DNA of 64,000 bases from CAIXZV01 sp963697365 (GCA_963697365.1 CAVONT010000016.1:146020-210019), one strand, 5' to 3'. Counted from the first letter of the stretch, positions 33,898 through 43,581 are shown. The notes: a model not told the origin generated them from the sequence alone. A program made the numbers and translations.

Positions 33898-35619
33898 ATG
33901 TCTGACGACGGCCTCCGCCCGGGGCGGCTCCTGGAGCTCTCGGTCAGCGATCTTGCGCTGATCGACCGGCTGCGGCTCCCGCTCGCGGCCGGGTTCAACG
34001 TGCTGACCGGGGAGACGGGCGCCGGCAAGAGCCTGCTGATCGATGCGCTCGGGCTGGCGACGGGTGCGCGCGCCGACTCCACGCTGGTCCGGCACGGCGC
34101 CGAGAGCGCGCGGGTGGAGGCGCTGTTCGACCGGGTTCCGGAGCCGCTCATTGCCGTCCGCGAGGTTGGCGCCAACGGCCGGTCGACGGCACGCCTGGAC
34201 GACGAGGCGGTCACGGCGGGCCGCCTCGCCATGGCGACGGCAGGCCTCGTGGAGATCCACGGCCAGCACGATCAGCAGCGTCTCCTGGACGAGGACTGGC
34301 AGCGTGACCTGCTCGACGCGTTCGGCGGGCACGGCGACGCGCGCGCGGCCGTCGCCGGCACGGTGGAGGCGTGGCGGGCAAATCGGATCGCGCTGGCAGG
34401 CCTCGTGATGGACCCTCGGGAGCACTTGCGGCGACTCGACATCCTCGAGCATGAGGTGGCGGAGATCGAGGCGGCCCGGCTGCGCCCCGGCGAGGCCGAT
34501 GAGATCAGCGCCCAGCTGGCGGCGGCACAGCACGGCGAGTCCATCACGCAGGGGGCCGCAACGGCCCGGGAGACGCTGTTGGGCGAGGGCAGGGGAGCGC
34601 GGGAGCAGGTGGCGCTCGCTGAGCGGGAGCTCCGGTCCATCGCGCGCCTCGATGCCCGGTGGACGCCGCTCGCCGATCGCCTGGCGGGCCTGGAGGCGGA
34701 GCTGGAGGATGTGGCCGCGGACATCCGCTCGCTCGCGGACACCGTCGACCACGATCCTGCGACGCTCGTCCGCCTGGAGGACCGTCTGGGCGAGATCCAC
34801 CGCCTGATCCGCCGCTACGGCGACGACGAGGCGGCCGTCATCGCGCACGGTGCGCACGCAGCCAGCGAGGCGGCCCGGCTCCGTGGCCTGGAGAGCGAGC
34901 GCACCCTGCGCGCGCAGGAGGATGCCCGGCTCCTGCTCGCGGTCGCCGACACCGCGGCCACGCTGTCGATCGTCCGTCACGCGACGGCCCAGGTGCTCGG
35001 TCACGCCGTGTCCGGGGTGCTGGCGGATCTCGGGTTCCCGGAGGACGCCTTCGCCGTCGCCATGGGCCGCCGGCCCGCCGCACGCGACGATCCCGCGGTC
35101 GAGGTCGATGGCGATGCGGTCGCCTTCGATGCAACCGGAATCGACACCATCGTGTTCACCTTCCGCCCGAACCCGGGCGAGCCCGCCAGGCCCCTTGCGC
35201 GCATCGCGTCGGGTGGCGAGCTGTCACGTGTGTCGCTCGCGGTCAAACAGGTGCTGGCCGAGGTGGACGAGACGCCGGTCCTCGTGTTCGACGAGATCGA
35301 CGCCGGCATCGGCGGACGCAGCGCCGATCCCGTCGGACGCAGCCTGTGGACCCTCGCCCGGGACCACCAGGTCCTGTGCGTGACGCACCTGCCGCAGATC
35401 GCCGCCTACGCCGATGCCCACTACCGCATCGCCAAGCGCGAGCGCGACGGCCGGACCGTGACCGAGATCGTGCGCCTCGAGGCCTCTGACCGCGAGGGGG
35501 AGCTGGCGGCGATGCTCGCGGGTGCCGGTGGAGGCGAGGCGGCGCTCGCGTCGGCACGGGAACTGCTCGAGCGTGCTGCCGGCTGGCGTGCGGCCCGTGG
35601 AACCGCCGCGCCGGCCTGA
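33898..35619 (+). CDS. recN: DNA repair ATPase RecN
   Basis: This SMC-like protein acts in double-strand break repair. Walker A is GETGAGKS at residues 38-45, followed by the RecN-specific IHGQHDQQRLLD. A coiled-coil region spans about residues 150-370. The signature ASGGELSRVSLAVKQ and Walker B VLVFDEIDAGIGGR lie near the C-terminus, then CVTHLPQIAAYAD. It is 573 residues, typical. It sits directly after nadK, probably in the same transcript. Confidence 0.96.
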   Translation: MSDDGLRPGRLLELSVSDLALIDRLRLPLAAGFNVLTGETGAGKSLLIDALGLATGARADSTLVRHGAESARVEALFDRVPEPLIAVREVGANGRSTARLDDEAVTAGRLAMATAGLVEIHGQHDQQRLLDEDWQRDLLDAFGGHGDARAAVAGTVEAWRANRIALAGLVMDPREHLRRLDILEHEVAEIEAARLRPGEADEISAQLAAAQHGESITQGAATARETLLGEGRGAREQVALAERELRSIARLDARWTPLADRLAGLEAELEDVAADIRSLADTVDHDPATLVRLEDRLGEIHRLIRRYGDDEAAVIAHGAHAASEAARLRGLESERTLRAQEDARLLLAVADTAATLSIVRHATAQVLGHAVSGVLADLGFPEDAFAVAMGRRPAARDDPAVEVDGDAVAFDATGIDTIVFTFRPNPGEPARPLARIASGGELSRVSLAVKQVLAEVDETPVLVFDEIDAGIGGRSADPVGRSLWTLARDHQVLCVTHLPQIAAYADAHYRIAKRERDGRTVTEIVRLEASDREGELAAMLAGAGGGEAALASARELLERAAGWRAARGTAAPA

Positions 35620-35632
35620 CGTCGGAGGGACC

Positions 35633-36601
35633 GTGGCCACCGCCCTCGACGACGCGATCGACGCCTTCATCGGCCACCTCGGCGTGGAGCGAGGCCTCGC
35701 CGATGCGACGCTCCGCGCGTACCGGGCCGACCTGGGGGACTTCGCCGCCAGTCGCGGTGCCGCCCGCGAGTGGGCCGACGGCCCCGAGGCCGCCCAGCGC
35801 TACCTGGCGGCGCGTGCGCAGCGCGGCCGGTCCTTCGATCCAGGCCTCGCGCCGACGAGCCTCCGTCGGCGGACGGCCGCGATCCGCGGCTTCTACCGCT
35901 TCGCGTATGGCGACGGGATCATCGCGCAGGACATCGCGGCGCACCTCGACCTGCCGCGGCAGGCGCGGCTGCTGCCGGAGACCCTCACGGTCGAGGAGAC
36001 GGTGCGCCTGCTCGAGGCGGCGGGTGGCGATCCCCTGGGATCCGGGGGCGGTCGCCGCCGCCGCATGGTCGATGCCGACGGGGTGGCCCTGCGCAACCGG
36101 GCGCTCGTGGAGCTCCTGTACTCGTCGGGGCTGCGGGTGTCGGAGGCCATCGGCCTGGACCGCGACGATGTGTCCCTCGAGGAGGCGCTGGTGCGCGTGA
36201 TCGGCAAGGGTGACAAGGAGCGGGTCGTGCCCGTGGGTGACGTGGCGCTCTCGTGGATCTCCCGCTACCTTGCGTGGCCGCGGGCGGCATGGCTGGCGGC
36301 CGGCGCGGACGGGGAGGGGGCCGGCACGCCCCTGTTCGTGACCCGGCGTGGCCGGCGGATGGGCCGGCAGGCGGCCTGGACGGCGGTGAAGCGCGCGGCC
36401 GAAGCGGCAGGGCTCGGGGAGCGGGTGTCGCCGCACACGTTGCGGCACTCGTTCGCGACGCACCTCCTTGAGGGTGGGGCCGACCTGCGGGTTGTCCAGG
36501 AGCTCCTTGGACATGCGAGTATCTCCACGACACAGCTCTACACGCACATCACCGGGGAGCGGATCAGAGAGGTCTACGCCCGCGCCCATCCGCGGGCCTG
36601 A
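35633..36601 (+). CDS. Tyrosine recombinase XerC/XerD
   Basis: This site-specific recombinase resolves chromosome dimers. The N-terminal SAM-like core-binding domain (about residues 1-95) is followed by the catalytic domain with Arg in SSGLRVSEA, Lys in GKGDKERVV, HxxR in HTLRHSFATH, His in LGHASIS and the Tyr nucleophile in TTQLYTH. All catalytic residues are intact over 322 residues. The GTG start has GGAGGGA 2-8 bases upstream. Whether it is XerC, XerD or a single combined enzyme cannot be told; location after recN favours the housekeeping XerD role. Confidence 0.92.
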   Translation: MATALDDAIDAFIGHLGVERGLADATLRAYRADLGDFAASRGAAREWADGPEAAQRYLAARAQRGRSFDPGLAPTSLRRRTAAIRGFYRFAYGDGIIAQDIAAHLDLPRQARLLPETLTVEETVRLLEAAGGDPLGSGGGRRRRMVDADGVALRNRALVELLYSSGLRVSEAIGLDRDDVSLEEALVRVIGKGDKERVVPVGDVALSWISRYLAWPRAAWLAAGADGEGAGTPLFVTRRGRRMGRQAAWTAVKRAAEAAGLGERVSPHTLRHSFATHLLEGGADLRVVQELLGHASISTTQLYTHITGERIREVYARAHPRA

Positions 36602-36618
36602 GGGAGGTCGAGACAGGC

Positions 36619-37329
36619 ATGGGCTACACGGAGTCGCTGCTCGCGTCGGGCGAGCGCATCGTGCGGGTCGCGCACCAGCACTGGTTCATCCTGGTCTGGC
36701 GCGCTCGCTGGGCGGTGTTCGGCATCGCCATCGCCCTCCTGCTGACGGTGCTCAGGCTGATCCAGCCCGACGCCAGCGGGTTCCTGTGGGATCTCCTCGG
36801 CTTCGCCTCGCTCGTCCTCGTCGTGATCGGCGTCGTGAGCTTCGTGTGGGGCGCCCTCACCTACCGCGCCGAGGAGTACGTGGTCACCTCGCGGCGCCTG
36901 GTCCACGCACAAGGCGTGATCAACAAGCGGGCCTCGGACTCGTCGCTGGAGAAGATCAACGACGCGATCCTCGTCGAGTCGATCTTCGGGCGAGTGTTCG
37001 GCTTCGGCAACCTCGAGGTCCTCACGGCATCGGAGAGCGGCATCGAGAAGCTGCAGATGCTCCGCGACGCCAAGGAGTTCAAGAAGGCGATGCTCGAGGC
37101 GAAGCACGAGCTGGAGCTCGAGTACACCCGCCCGACGATGCCGCCGGTCCAGGCCCCCACGGCCCCGACCGCTCCCGCCGCTGCCGCGGCTCCCGCGGCG
37201 ACCGCGGCGGCGATGTCCGCGGACGACGTCCAGGCATCGCTTGTGCGCCTGGGTGAGATGCGCGACAACGGCCTGATCACGCCCGCCGAGTACGACGCGA
37301 AGAAGGCGGAGCTGCTCGAGCGGCTCTAG
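36619..37329 (+). CDS. Membrane protein with bacterial PH domain and SHOCT tail
   Basis: This 236-residue protein has two membrane helices at about residues 28-46 and 58-82, followed by a bPH_2-type domain (YRAEEYVVTSRRLVHAQGVINKRASDSSLEKIND). An Ala/Pro linker (about 175-200) leads to a C-terminal SHOCT motif (VRLGEMRDNGLITPAEYDAKKAELLERL). Such proteins are common and poorly characterised; a scaffold or stress role is possible. A good Shine-Dalgarno (GGGAGG) precedes the ATG. Confidence 0.85.
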   Translation: MGYTESLLASGERIVRVAHQHWFILVWRARWAVFGIAIALLLTVLRLIQPDASGFLWDLLGFASLVLVVIGVVSFVWGALTYRAEEYVVTSRRLVHAQGVINKRASDSSLEKINDAILVESIFGRVFGFGNLEVLTASESGIEKLQMLRDAKEFKKAMLEAKHELELEYTRPTMPPVQAPTAPTAPAAAAAPAATAAAMSADDVQASLVRLGEMRDNGLITPAEYDAKKAELLERL

Positions 37330-37346
37330 TCGTTCGCGGGGTTGAT

Positions 37347-37366
37347 GGGACACGGGAGTCTGTCCC
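37347..37366 (+). terminator. Weak hairpin after the PH/SHOCT gene
   Basis: GGGACA and TGTCCC form a short stem 18 bases after the stop, followed by GTTCT. The stem is short; assignment is tentative. The rest of 37367-37603 shows no gene. Confidence 0.35.
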
Positions 37367-37603
37367 GTTCTGGCGTGCAGTCAGGGACGCGCTCCCGGCC
37401 AGGAGGTGTGCCTCACCGCACCTCGTGCCTTGTCTGGCACACCGGCGGACGGGCGAATCGTGTCCCGGGCAGGGGCGCGGCTGCCGGAATGCCGTCGCGC
37501 GCGGCGTTTCCCGCGGGGCCTTGTCCCGCGGGGGCGGCGCACGCCCCGCGGTGCCGTCTGCCGGAGGCATTGCTGTCGTCTCCAGGTGGCCCGCGCGCGC
37601 CGA

Positions 37604-38234
37604 GTCCCCCAACTATGTGGCGTTTGGCTGGCGTCCACGCTGGGCTCGACCGCCGATGCGCTGGTCGCCGGTCGCAGATCGCGAACCACCTCCGGCTGGC
37701 GCATCCTGCCGACAAGGAGATGCGCGTGAGCCACGAGACGATCTACCGGGCGGTCTACATCCAGGCCCGGGGCGAGCTGCGCCGGGAGCTCGCCGCCTGC
37801 CTGCGCACCGGGGCGCGCGAGGCGGCGCGCCCAGGCGAGGCCAGGAGGACCGGCGGCGGATGGCGGGCATGGTGCTCATCAGCGAGCGGCCGGCCGAGAT
37901 CGAGGACCGGGCGGTCCCCGGGCACTGGGAGGGCGACCTCGTCATCGGCCGGGCCAGGCGAGTCGGCGGTCGCCACCCTGGTCGAGCGCACGACCCGCTA
38001 CACTCCTGCTCGCGGCGCTGCCCGGCGGCCGGTCGGCGCCCGGAGGTCCGCGAGCATCTCGTGGACAGGCTCCTCACCGGCTGCCCGCGCAGCTCCGCCG
38101 CTCGCTGACCTGGGACCGCGGGCACGGAGATGGCCGAGCACCTCCGGTTCACGATCGACACCGGGGTCGCGGTCCGTCGATTTGGGGGTTGAGCTACGAG
38201 GGCGACCTGCCGATCCGCCACATATTTGGGGGAC
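37604..38234. mobile_element. Decayed IS30-family-like element bounded by 19-bp inverted repeats
   Basis: The left end GTCCCCCAACTATGTGGCG (37604-37622) and right end CGCCACATATTTGGGGGAC (38216-38234) are inverted copies with 18 of 19 positions matching. Between them lies a broken IS30-type transposase. At 631 bp it is much shorter than a complete IS30 element (about 1.1-1.2 kb), so it carries internal deletions. No clear target duplication is seen. Confidence 0.7.
37640..38175 (+). pseudogene. IS30-type transposase remnant
   Basis: Pieces of an IS30 DDE transposase read in different frames: MRVSHETIYRAVYIQARGEL near 37720, MVLISERPAEIEDRAVPGHW then EGDLVIG near 37869, TLVERTTRYT near 37980, LTWDRG near 38106 and MAEHLRFTIDTGV near 38130. 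The N-terminal helix-turn-helix part and the segment with the final catalytic Glu are missing. Several frameshifts separate the pieces, so it cannot make transposase. Confidence 0.8.
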
Positions 38235-38442
38235 GGCACGAGGAAGCGGGGTGCGAGGCCCGCGAGGGACGGCACGAGTGGGCGGGGTCGAGGCCAGCGA
38301 GCTGCGTGGATGGAGACCCGAGGCGCCGCGCCCCTGCCGCTGGCCACCGCGGTGTCGCGTCGCCTGGTCGTCGGGGGTGGGCTGGCCGTGCTGACGGTCG
38401 CCCGGCCAGCGGCGGACTCGCGGCCGGTGCGGCAGGGCCGGG

Positions 38443-38448
38443 TACCAT
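38443..38448 (+). promoter_or_regulatory. Putative -10 element before the M50 protease
   Basis: TACCAT lies 33 bases before the GTG start. The region 38235-38442 holds no gene but has a partly repeated segment beginning GGCACGAG near 38235 and 38271. Confidence 0.35.
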
Positions 38449-38481
38449 ACGTGGCACTCCGCCCCACCCCTCGAGGCCCGC

Positions 38482-39113
38482 GTGCAAGACATCGTCCTGA
38501 GCCTGCTCATGATCGGGATCTTCCTTGGGATCGCGTTCCCGGTCCACGAGTTCGCACATGCCTTCGTCGCCTACCAGCGCGGGGACGCCACGGCGAAGCT
38601 CATGGGCCGCATGACGCTCAATCCGATCGTCCACTTCGACCCGGTCGGCGGGCTCATGATCGTGATCTCGACGTTCCTCGGCGGCTTCCTGTTCGGATGG
38701 GCCAAGCCCACGCCGGTCAACACGATGAACCTGCGCGACCGCCGGAACGACGAGGTGCTCGTCGCCCTTGCGGGCCCCGGATCGAACCTGCTGATGGCGA
38801 TCTCGGCGCCATCGTGGTGCGCATCGTCGTCACCGCCGGGGTCATCCAGGGCCTGCCGCCGCTCGTCGTGGTCGTCCTGTTCAACTTCGTCGTGTTCAAC
38901 GTGGCGCTGGCGATCTTCAACCTCATCCCGGTGCCGCCGCTCGACGGCTCCACCCTGCTGTTCCGCTTCCTGCCCCCGCAGACGGCCTGGCGCATCCGGC
39001 CATTTCTCGCCCAGTACGGCATGTTCCTCGTGATTGCGCATCGTGCTGCTCGGGGGCAGCGTGCTCGGATCAGCGTGATCTACGGTGTCACGCTGCTCCT
39101 GGTGGGCGCGTAA
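38482..39113 (+). CDS. M50 site-2-type membrane metalloprotease (frame breaks)
   Basis: This intramembrane zinc protease starts MQDIVLSLLMIGIFLG. The zinc motif HEFAH is in the first helix region and the third ligand motif is in NLIPVPPLDGS. The expected helices continue through GLMIVISTFLGGFLFG, VVVVLFNFVVFNVALAIFN and a last helix ending VTLLLVGA. The frame changes near 38810 (ISA followed by AIVVRIVV), again near 39035 and back near 39075; each is a one-base event with protein sense retained. It resembles the short FwdE/YwhC-type M50 proteins found before scpA in many Gram-positive bacteria. Confidence 0.8.
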
Positions 39114-39584
39114 GGCGCGCCAGCTCCGGACGCACGTCGCAGCCCGTGTGGATGCCGAGGAGCGCCGGGTGCTGGCCGCCTGGACGACGCCTGCCGAGCT
39201 CCAGCTCTTCGATGCGATGCATGTCGCCGACCGTCGCCATGGCCTCGACGTGGTCGCCTGGCTGCGGCGTGCCGGCGTGACGGACCGGGACGTGCTCGCC
39301 GCTGGGCTGCTCCACGACTGTGCCAAGGGCGACACCGGCGCCGGACCGCGGATCGCGTGGTCGCTGGGCGAGGCGTTCGGCGGCTGGATCCCGGCCGGTC
39401 GCGGCCCGCATTCCCGGCTGGAGCGCGCCGCATCGACCGCCTCCGCACGCACGCCGAGGCCTCGGCCGAGCTCTGCGCGGCTGCCGGTCTGCCGTCGTTC
39501 GCGGTGGAGCTCGTCCGTCACCAGGAGGCGCCGCTGGACCCCCGCTGGGGCGCGGTGTTCCACGCCGCCGACGAGGCCTGCTGA
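39085..39584 (+). CDS. HD-domain phosphohydrolase-like protein (one frame break)
   Basis: The reading shows FDAMHVADRRHGLDVVAW, then AAGLLHDCAKGDTG, an HD-type metal site (His-Asp), and an end part reading RLRTHAEASAELCAAAGLP and VELVRHQEAP. The two parts are in different frames joined near base 39425, apparently one base lost. Length would be about 165 residues. The start is uncertain (GTG at 39085 overlaps the M50 gene). HD proteins here could act on nucleotides; the substrate is unknown. Its stop overlaps the scpA start. Confidence 0.65.
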
Positions 39585-40459
39585 TGACGCTGCAGCACGC
39601 AGTCCCGCCCGCCGTCGCCTTCGGTGAAGGTCGCCGGCCTGAGACCGCGACCCGCGTGACGCTGCCCGCGTTCGACGGCCCGCTGCAGCTGCTCCTCGCG
39701 CTCATCGAGGCGCGCCAGCTCGACGTCCTGACCGTTCCGCTCGGCGCCCTGGCCGATGCCTACCTCGACGCGCTCGCGACGCTCGATGACGATCGGATGG
39801 GCAACGTGTCCTCGTTCATCGCCATCGCGAGCCAGCTGATCCTGATCAAGTCACGAGCGATGCTGCCGCGCCGCGCGGCCGAGGGCGCCGTGCCGCTCGC
39901 CGACGAGGGACCGGATCCCGAAGCCGAGCTGCGTGCCCGCCTGATCCTGTACCGCGCCTTCCGGGACGCCGGCATCCGCCTCCTGGAGGAGGCGCAGGTG
40001 GTCCGGGGCCTCTACCATCGCGATCCGCCGGTCGCGCGTGCAGCGGGCGTCGCGGGAGCCCGGCCCCCCGCGGCAGCGCCACTCGATCCGGCGATCCTGG
40101 TCGCCGCGCTCGACGGGATCGCGCGCCTGGCGCCGCCACCCCCGCCGCCGCCCGAGACGATCCCGCGCACGATCACCCTCACGCAGCGGGCGATGCTCAT
40201 CCGCCGGGCCCTCGATGGAGCACCCGTCGTCGTCCTCCAGGAGCTGCTGAAGGGGGTCAAGGACAAGGTCGTCGTCGCGCTCACCTTCCTGGCCATGCTC
40301 GAGCTCATGAAGCGCCGTGAGATCGTGGTCGAGCAGACCGAGCCCTGGGGCCCGATCATGGCGAGGCGCACAACCGCCGAGGAGCGCACCGCGGCCGGCG
40401 TGGCCGGCGCGATCGACGACGAGGCACCGCTGGACGAGACGATGGAGTCGTTCGCATGA
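39584..40459 (+). CDS. scpA: Segregation and condensation protein A
   Basis: ScpA is the kleisin that bridges SMC heads in the bacterial condensin. The N-terminal FDGPLQLLLALIEARQLD, the ASQLILIKSRAMLP segment and the C-terminal winged-helix VVALTFLAMLELMKRREIVVEQ are diagnostic. A proline run of eight residues (APPPPPPPE) lies in the linker, a likely EF-P client. It is 291 residues. It overlaps the HD gene upstream and scpB downstream by a few bases. Confidence 0.94.
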   Translation: MTLQHAVPPAVAFGEGRRPETATRVTLPAFDGPLQLLLALIEARQLDVLTVPLGALADAYLDALATLDDDRMGNVSSFIAIASQLILIKSRAMLPRRAAEGAVPLADEGPDPEAELRARLILYRAFRDAGIRLLEEAQVVRGLYHRDPPVARAAGVAGARPPAAAPLDPAILVAALDGIARLAPPPPPPPETIPRTITLTQRAMLIRRALDGAPVVVLQELLKGVKDKVVVALTFLAMLELMKRREIVVEQTEPWGPIMARRTTAEERTAAGVAGAIDDEAPLDETMESFA

Positions 40460-41248
40460 GCGAGCTGGACCTGGAGCTGGAGATGGCGTCCTGGCGCTTG
40501 GACGAGGCTGCCGACGACGCCCTGGGCGACGCGGCTGCTGACGATGCCACGGGCGACGCGGCCGCAGCCGACGCCGGTACCGAGGCCGGCACCGGGAGCG
40601 AATCCATGATCACCGGGGAGCCTGGGCCAGGCGAGTTGACCGAGGCCCAGCTCGAAGCCCTCCTGTTCGTGGCCGAGCGACCCGCTGAGCCGCCGCGAGA
40701 TCGGCATCCTCGCCGGGGTCGACCGGGCCACCGTGGACGAGCGTCTCGGCGACCTCGAGGTGTCCCTCGCGGGCCGGGGCATCCGGCTCGTCCTGTCCGG
40801 CGACCGCGTGGAGCTCACCACCGCACCCGAGACGGGTGCCCTGATCGCGAAGTTCGTTGGCGCGGACGCCGTCCGACTCTCGCCGGCCGCCCTGGAGACC
40901 CTCGCGATCGTGGCCTACCGGCAGCCGATCACCAAGGCCGGCATCGAGCGCATCCGGGGCGTGGACTCGGACTACACCGTCCGCGTCCTCCTCCACCGGC
41001 GCCTCGTCGTCGAGCAGGGCCGGAGCGAGGCGCCGGGCCGCCCGATCCTCTACGGGACCGGCTTCGAGTTCCTCGAGCGCTTCGGCCTCGTCTCGCTCGA
41101 CGACCTGCCGCCGCTCGACCTCGACATCGCTGCGCGTCTCGTGGACGGCGACGACGGGTCCGCCGGCGGGTTGGGGGAGGCGGCGGCGGATGCGCTCTCG
41201 TCGCTGGTGGATCCGGGTGCCGGTCTCGACACGTCCCCGAGCGATTGA
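40456..41248 (+). CDS. scpB: Segregation and condensation protein B (one frame break)
   Basis: ScpB forms a dimer that binds ScpA. The fold's two winged helices are seen in LTEAQLEALLFVAERP and ETLAIVAYRQPITKAGIERIRGVDSDYTVR, and in the family-typical RPILYGTGFEFLERFGL. The first 55 residues are an acidic Ala/Asp-rich extension. The frame changes by +1 near base 40683, between FVAERP and LSRREIGILAG. The rest is intact. It overlaps scpA by 4 bases and lies 5 bases before the pseudouridine synthase. Confidence 0.92.
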
Positions 41249-41253
41249 GCACC

Positions 41254-42045
41254 ATGCCCGACGAGCGCATCTCCAAGGTCCTTGCAGCGGCCGGCATCAC
41301 GTCCCGGCGTGGTGCCGACGAGCTGGTCGCTGCCGGCCGCGTCACCGTCGACGGCCGTCCGGCCAAGCTCGGCGAGAAGGTGGATCCCGACCGCCAGCGC
41401 ATCCTGGTCGACGGACGCCCGGTGGCCGCGCCGGCGGACGCGAAGGTCTACCTCGCGCTCCACAAGCCCGTCGGCGTGACGTCGACCGTGAAGGACCGGC
41501 ATGCGGCGCGCACGATCGTGGACCTCGTCCCCCCGGACCTCGCCCGCGGTGCCCGGCTGTACCCGGTGGGCCGGCTGGACCAGGACTCGGAGGGCCTGAT
41601 CCTCCTGACGAACGACGGGGCGTGGGCAGAGCGGGTCCTGCACCCCCGGTACGGCGTCGAGCGGGAGTACGCGGTCGGGCTCGCCTGGCCGCTCACGCGC
41701 GAGCAGGCCGAGCGGCTGGAGATGGGCGTCGAGCTCAGCGAGGGGATCGCCACCCTGGGCGGCCTGCGTGGCCAGACACGCACGGAGGACCGCCTCCTCG
41801 GCGAGATCGTGGAGCCGCCGCCCGACACCCGCCTCACGTGGGTCCGCGTCGTCATCCACCAGGGATGGAAGCGGCAGCTGCGGCGGATGTTCGCCGAGGT
41901 GGGCGCACCCGTCCGGCGTCTCGTGCGGGTGCGGATCGGGTCGCTCCGCCTGGAGTCCATGGTCGCTGGCGACGTGCGCGTGCTCACCACGGCCGAGGTG
42001 CGGCGCCTGGCCGGCCCCCCGCAACACCCCGGCGCGGGCGGCTAG
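41254..42045 (+). CDS. rluB: RluB-type 23S rRNA pseudouridine synthase
   Basis: This RsuA/RluB/E/F family enzyme isomerises a uridine in 23S rRNA. An S4 domain (ISKVLAAAGITSRRGADELV) precedes the catalytic domain with the Asp in YPVGRLDQDSEGLILLTNDG and the C-terminal WKRQLRRMFAEVG. It is 263 residues. The order scpA-scpB-rluB-cmk is a widely conserved cluster. Confidence 0.93.
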   Translation: MPDERISKVLAAAGITSRRGADELVAAGRVTVDGRPAKLGEKVDPDRQRILVDGRPVAAPADAKVYLALHKPVGVTSTVKDRHAARTIVDLVPPDLARGARLYPVGRLDQDSEGLILLTNDGAWAERVLHPRYGVEREYAVGLAWPLTREQAERLEMGVELSEGIATLGGLRGQTRTEDRLLGEIVEPPPDTRLTWVRVVIHQGWKRQLRRMFAEVGAPVRRLVRVRIGSLRLESMVAGDVRVLTTAEVRRLAGPPQHPGAGG

Positions 42046-42048
42046 ACT
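42043..42048 (+). promoter_or_regulatory. -10 element TAGACT of cmk
   Basis: TAGACT spans the rluB stop codon and lies 10 bases before the cmk ATG, with no Shine-Dalgarno between. The same hexamer followed by CG precedes tRNA-Pro and the PLP decarboxylase. Confidence 0.5.
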
Positions 42049-42058
42049 CGGTATCGCC

Positions 42059-42766
42059 ATGTCGACCGCCAGCGCGCTTCCCATCACCGTGGCCCTCGAT
42101 GGCCCCGCCTCGAGCGGCAAGAGCTCGGTGGGCGCCGCCGCCGCCGCGCGCCTCGGCCTGCGGTTCGTGGACACGGGCCTGGTCTACCGGGCGCTCACGG
42201 CCCTCGCCCTTCGCGAGGGGGTTGCCACCGACGACGCCGCCGGCCTGGTTCCGCTGGCCGCTCGCATGGAGCTCGCCGACGACGGCACCGGGCGCCTGAC
42301 GCGGGTCCTGCTCGACGGCCGCGACGCCACGGACGCGATCCACAACGCCCTGGTCGACGGGTCGGTGTCCGCGGTGGCGAAGGTCCCCGAGGTCCGGGCG
42401 GCCCTCCTGCAGTACCAGCGGGACCTGGCGGCCGCGGGCGGCATCGTGATGGCGGGGCGGGACATCGGCACCGTCGTCCTGCCGGACGCCCCACTCAAGA
42501 TCTACCTCGACGCCTCGGTGGAGGAGCGGGCGCGGCGCCGGATCCTCGAGCGGGGGCTCGATCCGGAAGGCGAGGAGGCCGCGGCCGTCCGTGACGCCCT
42601 GCGCGCCCGCGATGCTCAGGACCGCGGACGCGAGGTCGCGCCCCTGGTCGCCGCCCCCGATGCCGTCACCATCCTCACCGACGGTCTCGACTTCGCCGCC
42701 TCGGTCGAGCGGGTCGTGGAGACGATCACGGCAGCGGATGCTGCCCACCGGAGAGACCTTCCGTGA
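42059..42766 (+). CDS. cmk: Cytidylate kinase
   Basis: This enzyme phosphorylates CMP/dCMP to the diphosphates. The P-loop is GPASSGKSS, near residue 15, followed by LRFVDTGLVYRALT, GRDIGTVVLPDA (substrate site) and the lid region RARRRILERG. It is 235 residues. The GTG start of the acyltransferase overlaps its stop by 4 bases. Confidence 0.95.
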   Translation: MSTASALPITVALDGPASSGKSSVGAAAAARLGLRFVDTGLVYRALTALALREGVATDDAAGLVPLAARMELADDGTGRLTRVLLDGRDATDAIHNALVDGSVSAVAKVPEVRAALLQYQRDLAAAGGIVMAGRDIGTVVLPDAPLKIYLDASVEERARRRILERGLDPEGEEAAAVRDALRARDAQDRGREVAPLVAAPDAVTILTDGLDFAASVERVVETITAADAAHRRDLP

Positions 42767-43518
42767 CCACCGCCGCCAGGCCGAACAAGGTCATCGAGGC
42801 CGCGCTGCGCCTCGACAACAAGCGAACCCCGCTGATCCGGGGGGTCGCGATGCTCGCCCGGGTCGGTGCCCGGCTGTTCGCCTCGACGACGGTCGAGGGA
42901 CTGGAGAACGTGCCGAAGCGGGGACCGGTCCTGCTGGCGCTCAACCACATCTCGAACCTTGACCCGGTCTACGGAGGGGCCTGGCTGAACGAGGCCATCG
43001 GCAACCGCCGGATCCACTGGCTGGGCAAGCGGGAGCTGTTCGACTGGCCGGTCTTCGGCTGGCTGTGCGCGATCGGTGGGGTCCATCCCGTGGAGCGTGG
43101 CGCGGCCGACGTGGAGGCGTTCCGGCTTGCGACGCGCATCCTTGAGAAGGGGTACGTGCTGCTCGTGTTCCCGGAGGGCACCCGCAGCCCGACGGGCGAG
43201 CTCCAGGAGGCCAAGGATGGCCTCGCGATGCTGGCGATGCGGACTGGTGCGCAGATCGTGCCCGTCGGCATCAGCAACACGGACGCCATCTGGCCCAAGG
43301 GCCGCAAGCTCCCGATGCCGTTTCCCCGCCGCAAGGTCAGCGTCCGGATCGGCAAGCCGTTCCGCGCCGACGACGTGATCCCTGCCGGCACCGACCGGAG
43401 AGCGGCGAAGGCCGTCGCCACGACGGCGATCATGGGCCGGATCGCGGCCTTGCTGGACCCGCGCCACCGCGGCTTCTACGCCGACACCATCCAGACGGAC
43501 GCCCCGAGCGAACTCTGA
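42763..43518 (+). CDS. PlsC-type 1-acylglycerol-3-phosphate acyltransferase
   Basis: This membrane-associated enzyme adds the second acyl chain in phospholipid synthesis. The catalytic motif I NHISNLD (NHxxxxD) and motif III FPEGTRSPTG are intact, with VPVGISNTDAIW as motif IV. It is 251 residues. Placement after cmk is common (cmk-plsC-ispH-der). Confidence 0.92.
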   Translation: MTTAARPNKVIEAALRLDNKRTPLIRGVAMLARVGARLFASTTVEGLENVPKRGPVLLALNHISNLDPVYGGAWLNEAIGNRRIHWLGKRELFDWPVFGWLCAIGGVHPVERGAADVEAFRLATRILEKGYVLLVFPEGTRSPTGELQEAKDGLAMLAMRTGAQIVPVGISNTDAIWPKGRKLPMPFPRRKVSVRIGKPFRADDVIPAGTDRRAAKAVATTAIMGRIAALLDPRHRGFYADTIQTDAPSEL

Positions 43519-43581
43519 GTCGGGGAGGTGGACGTCACGGCGTGAACCTGTGACGTGTGCGAACATCGGAAGGCAATGAGC

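Noticed and set aside
37342..37603. Open frames in the Pro/Arg-rich stretch left of the IS30-like element
   Set aside because: They lie outside the inverted repeats, have no homologous features and are expected in GC-rich sequence.
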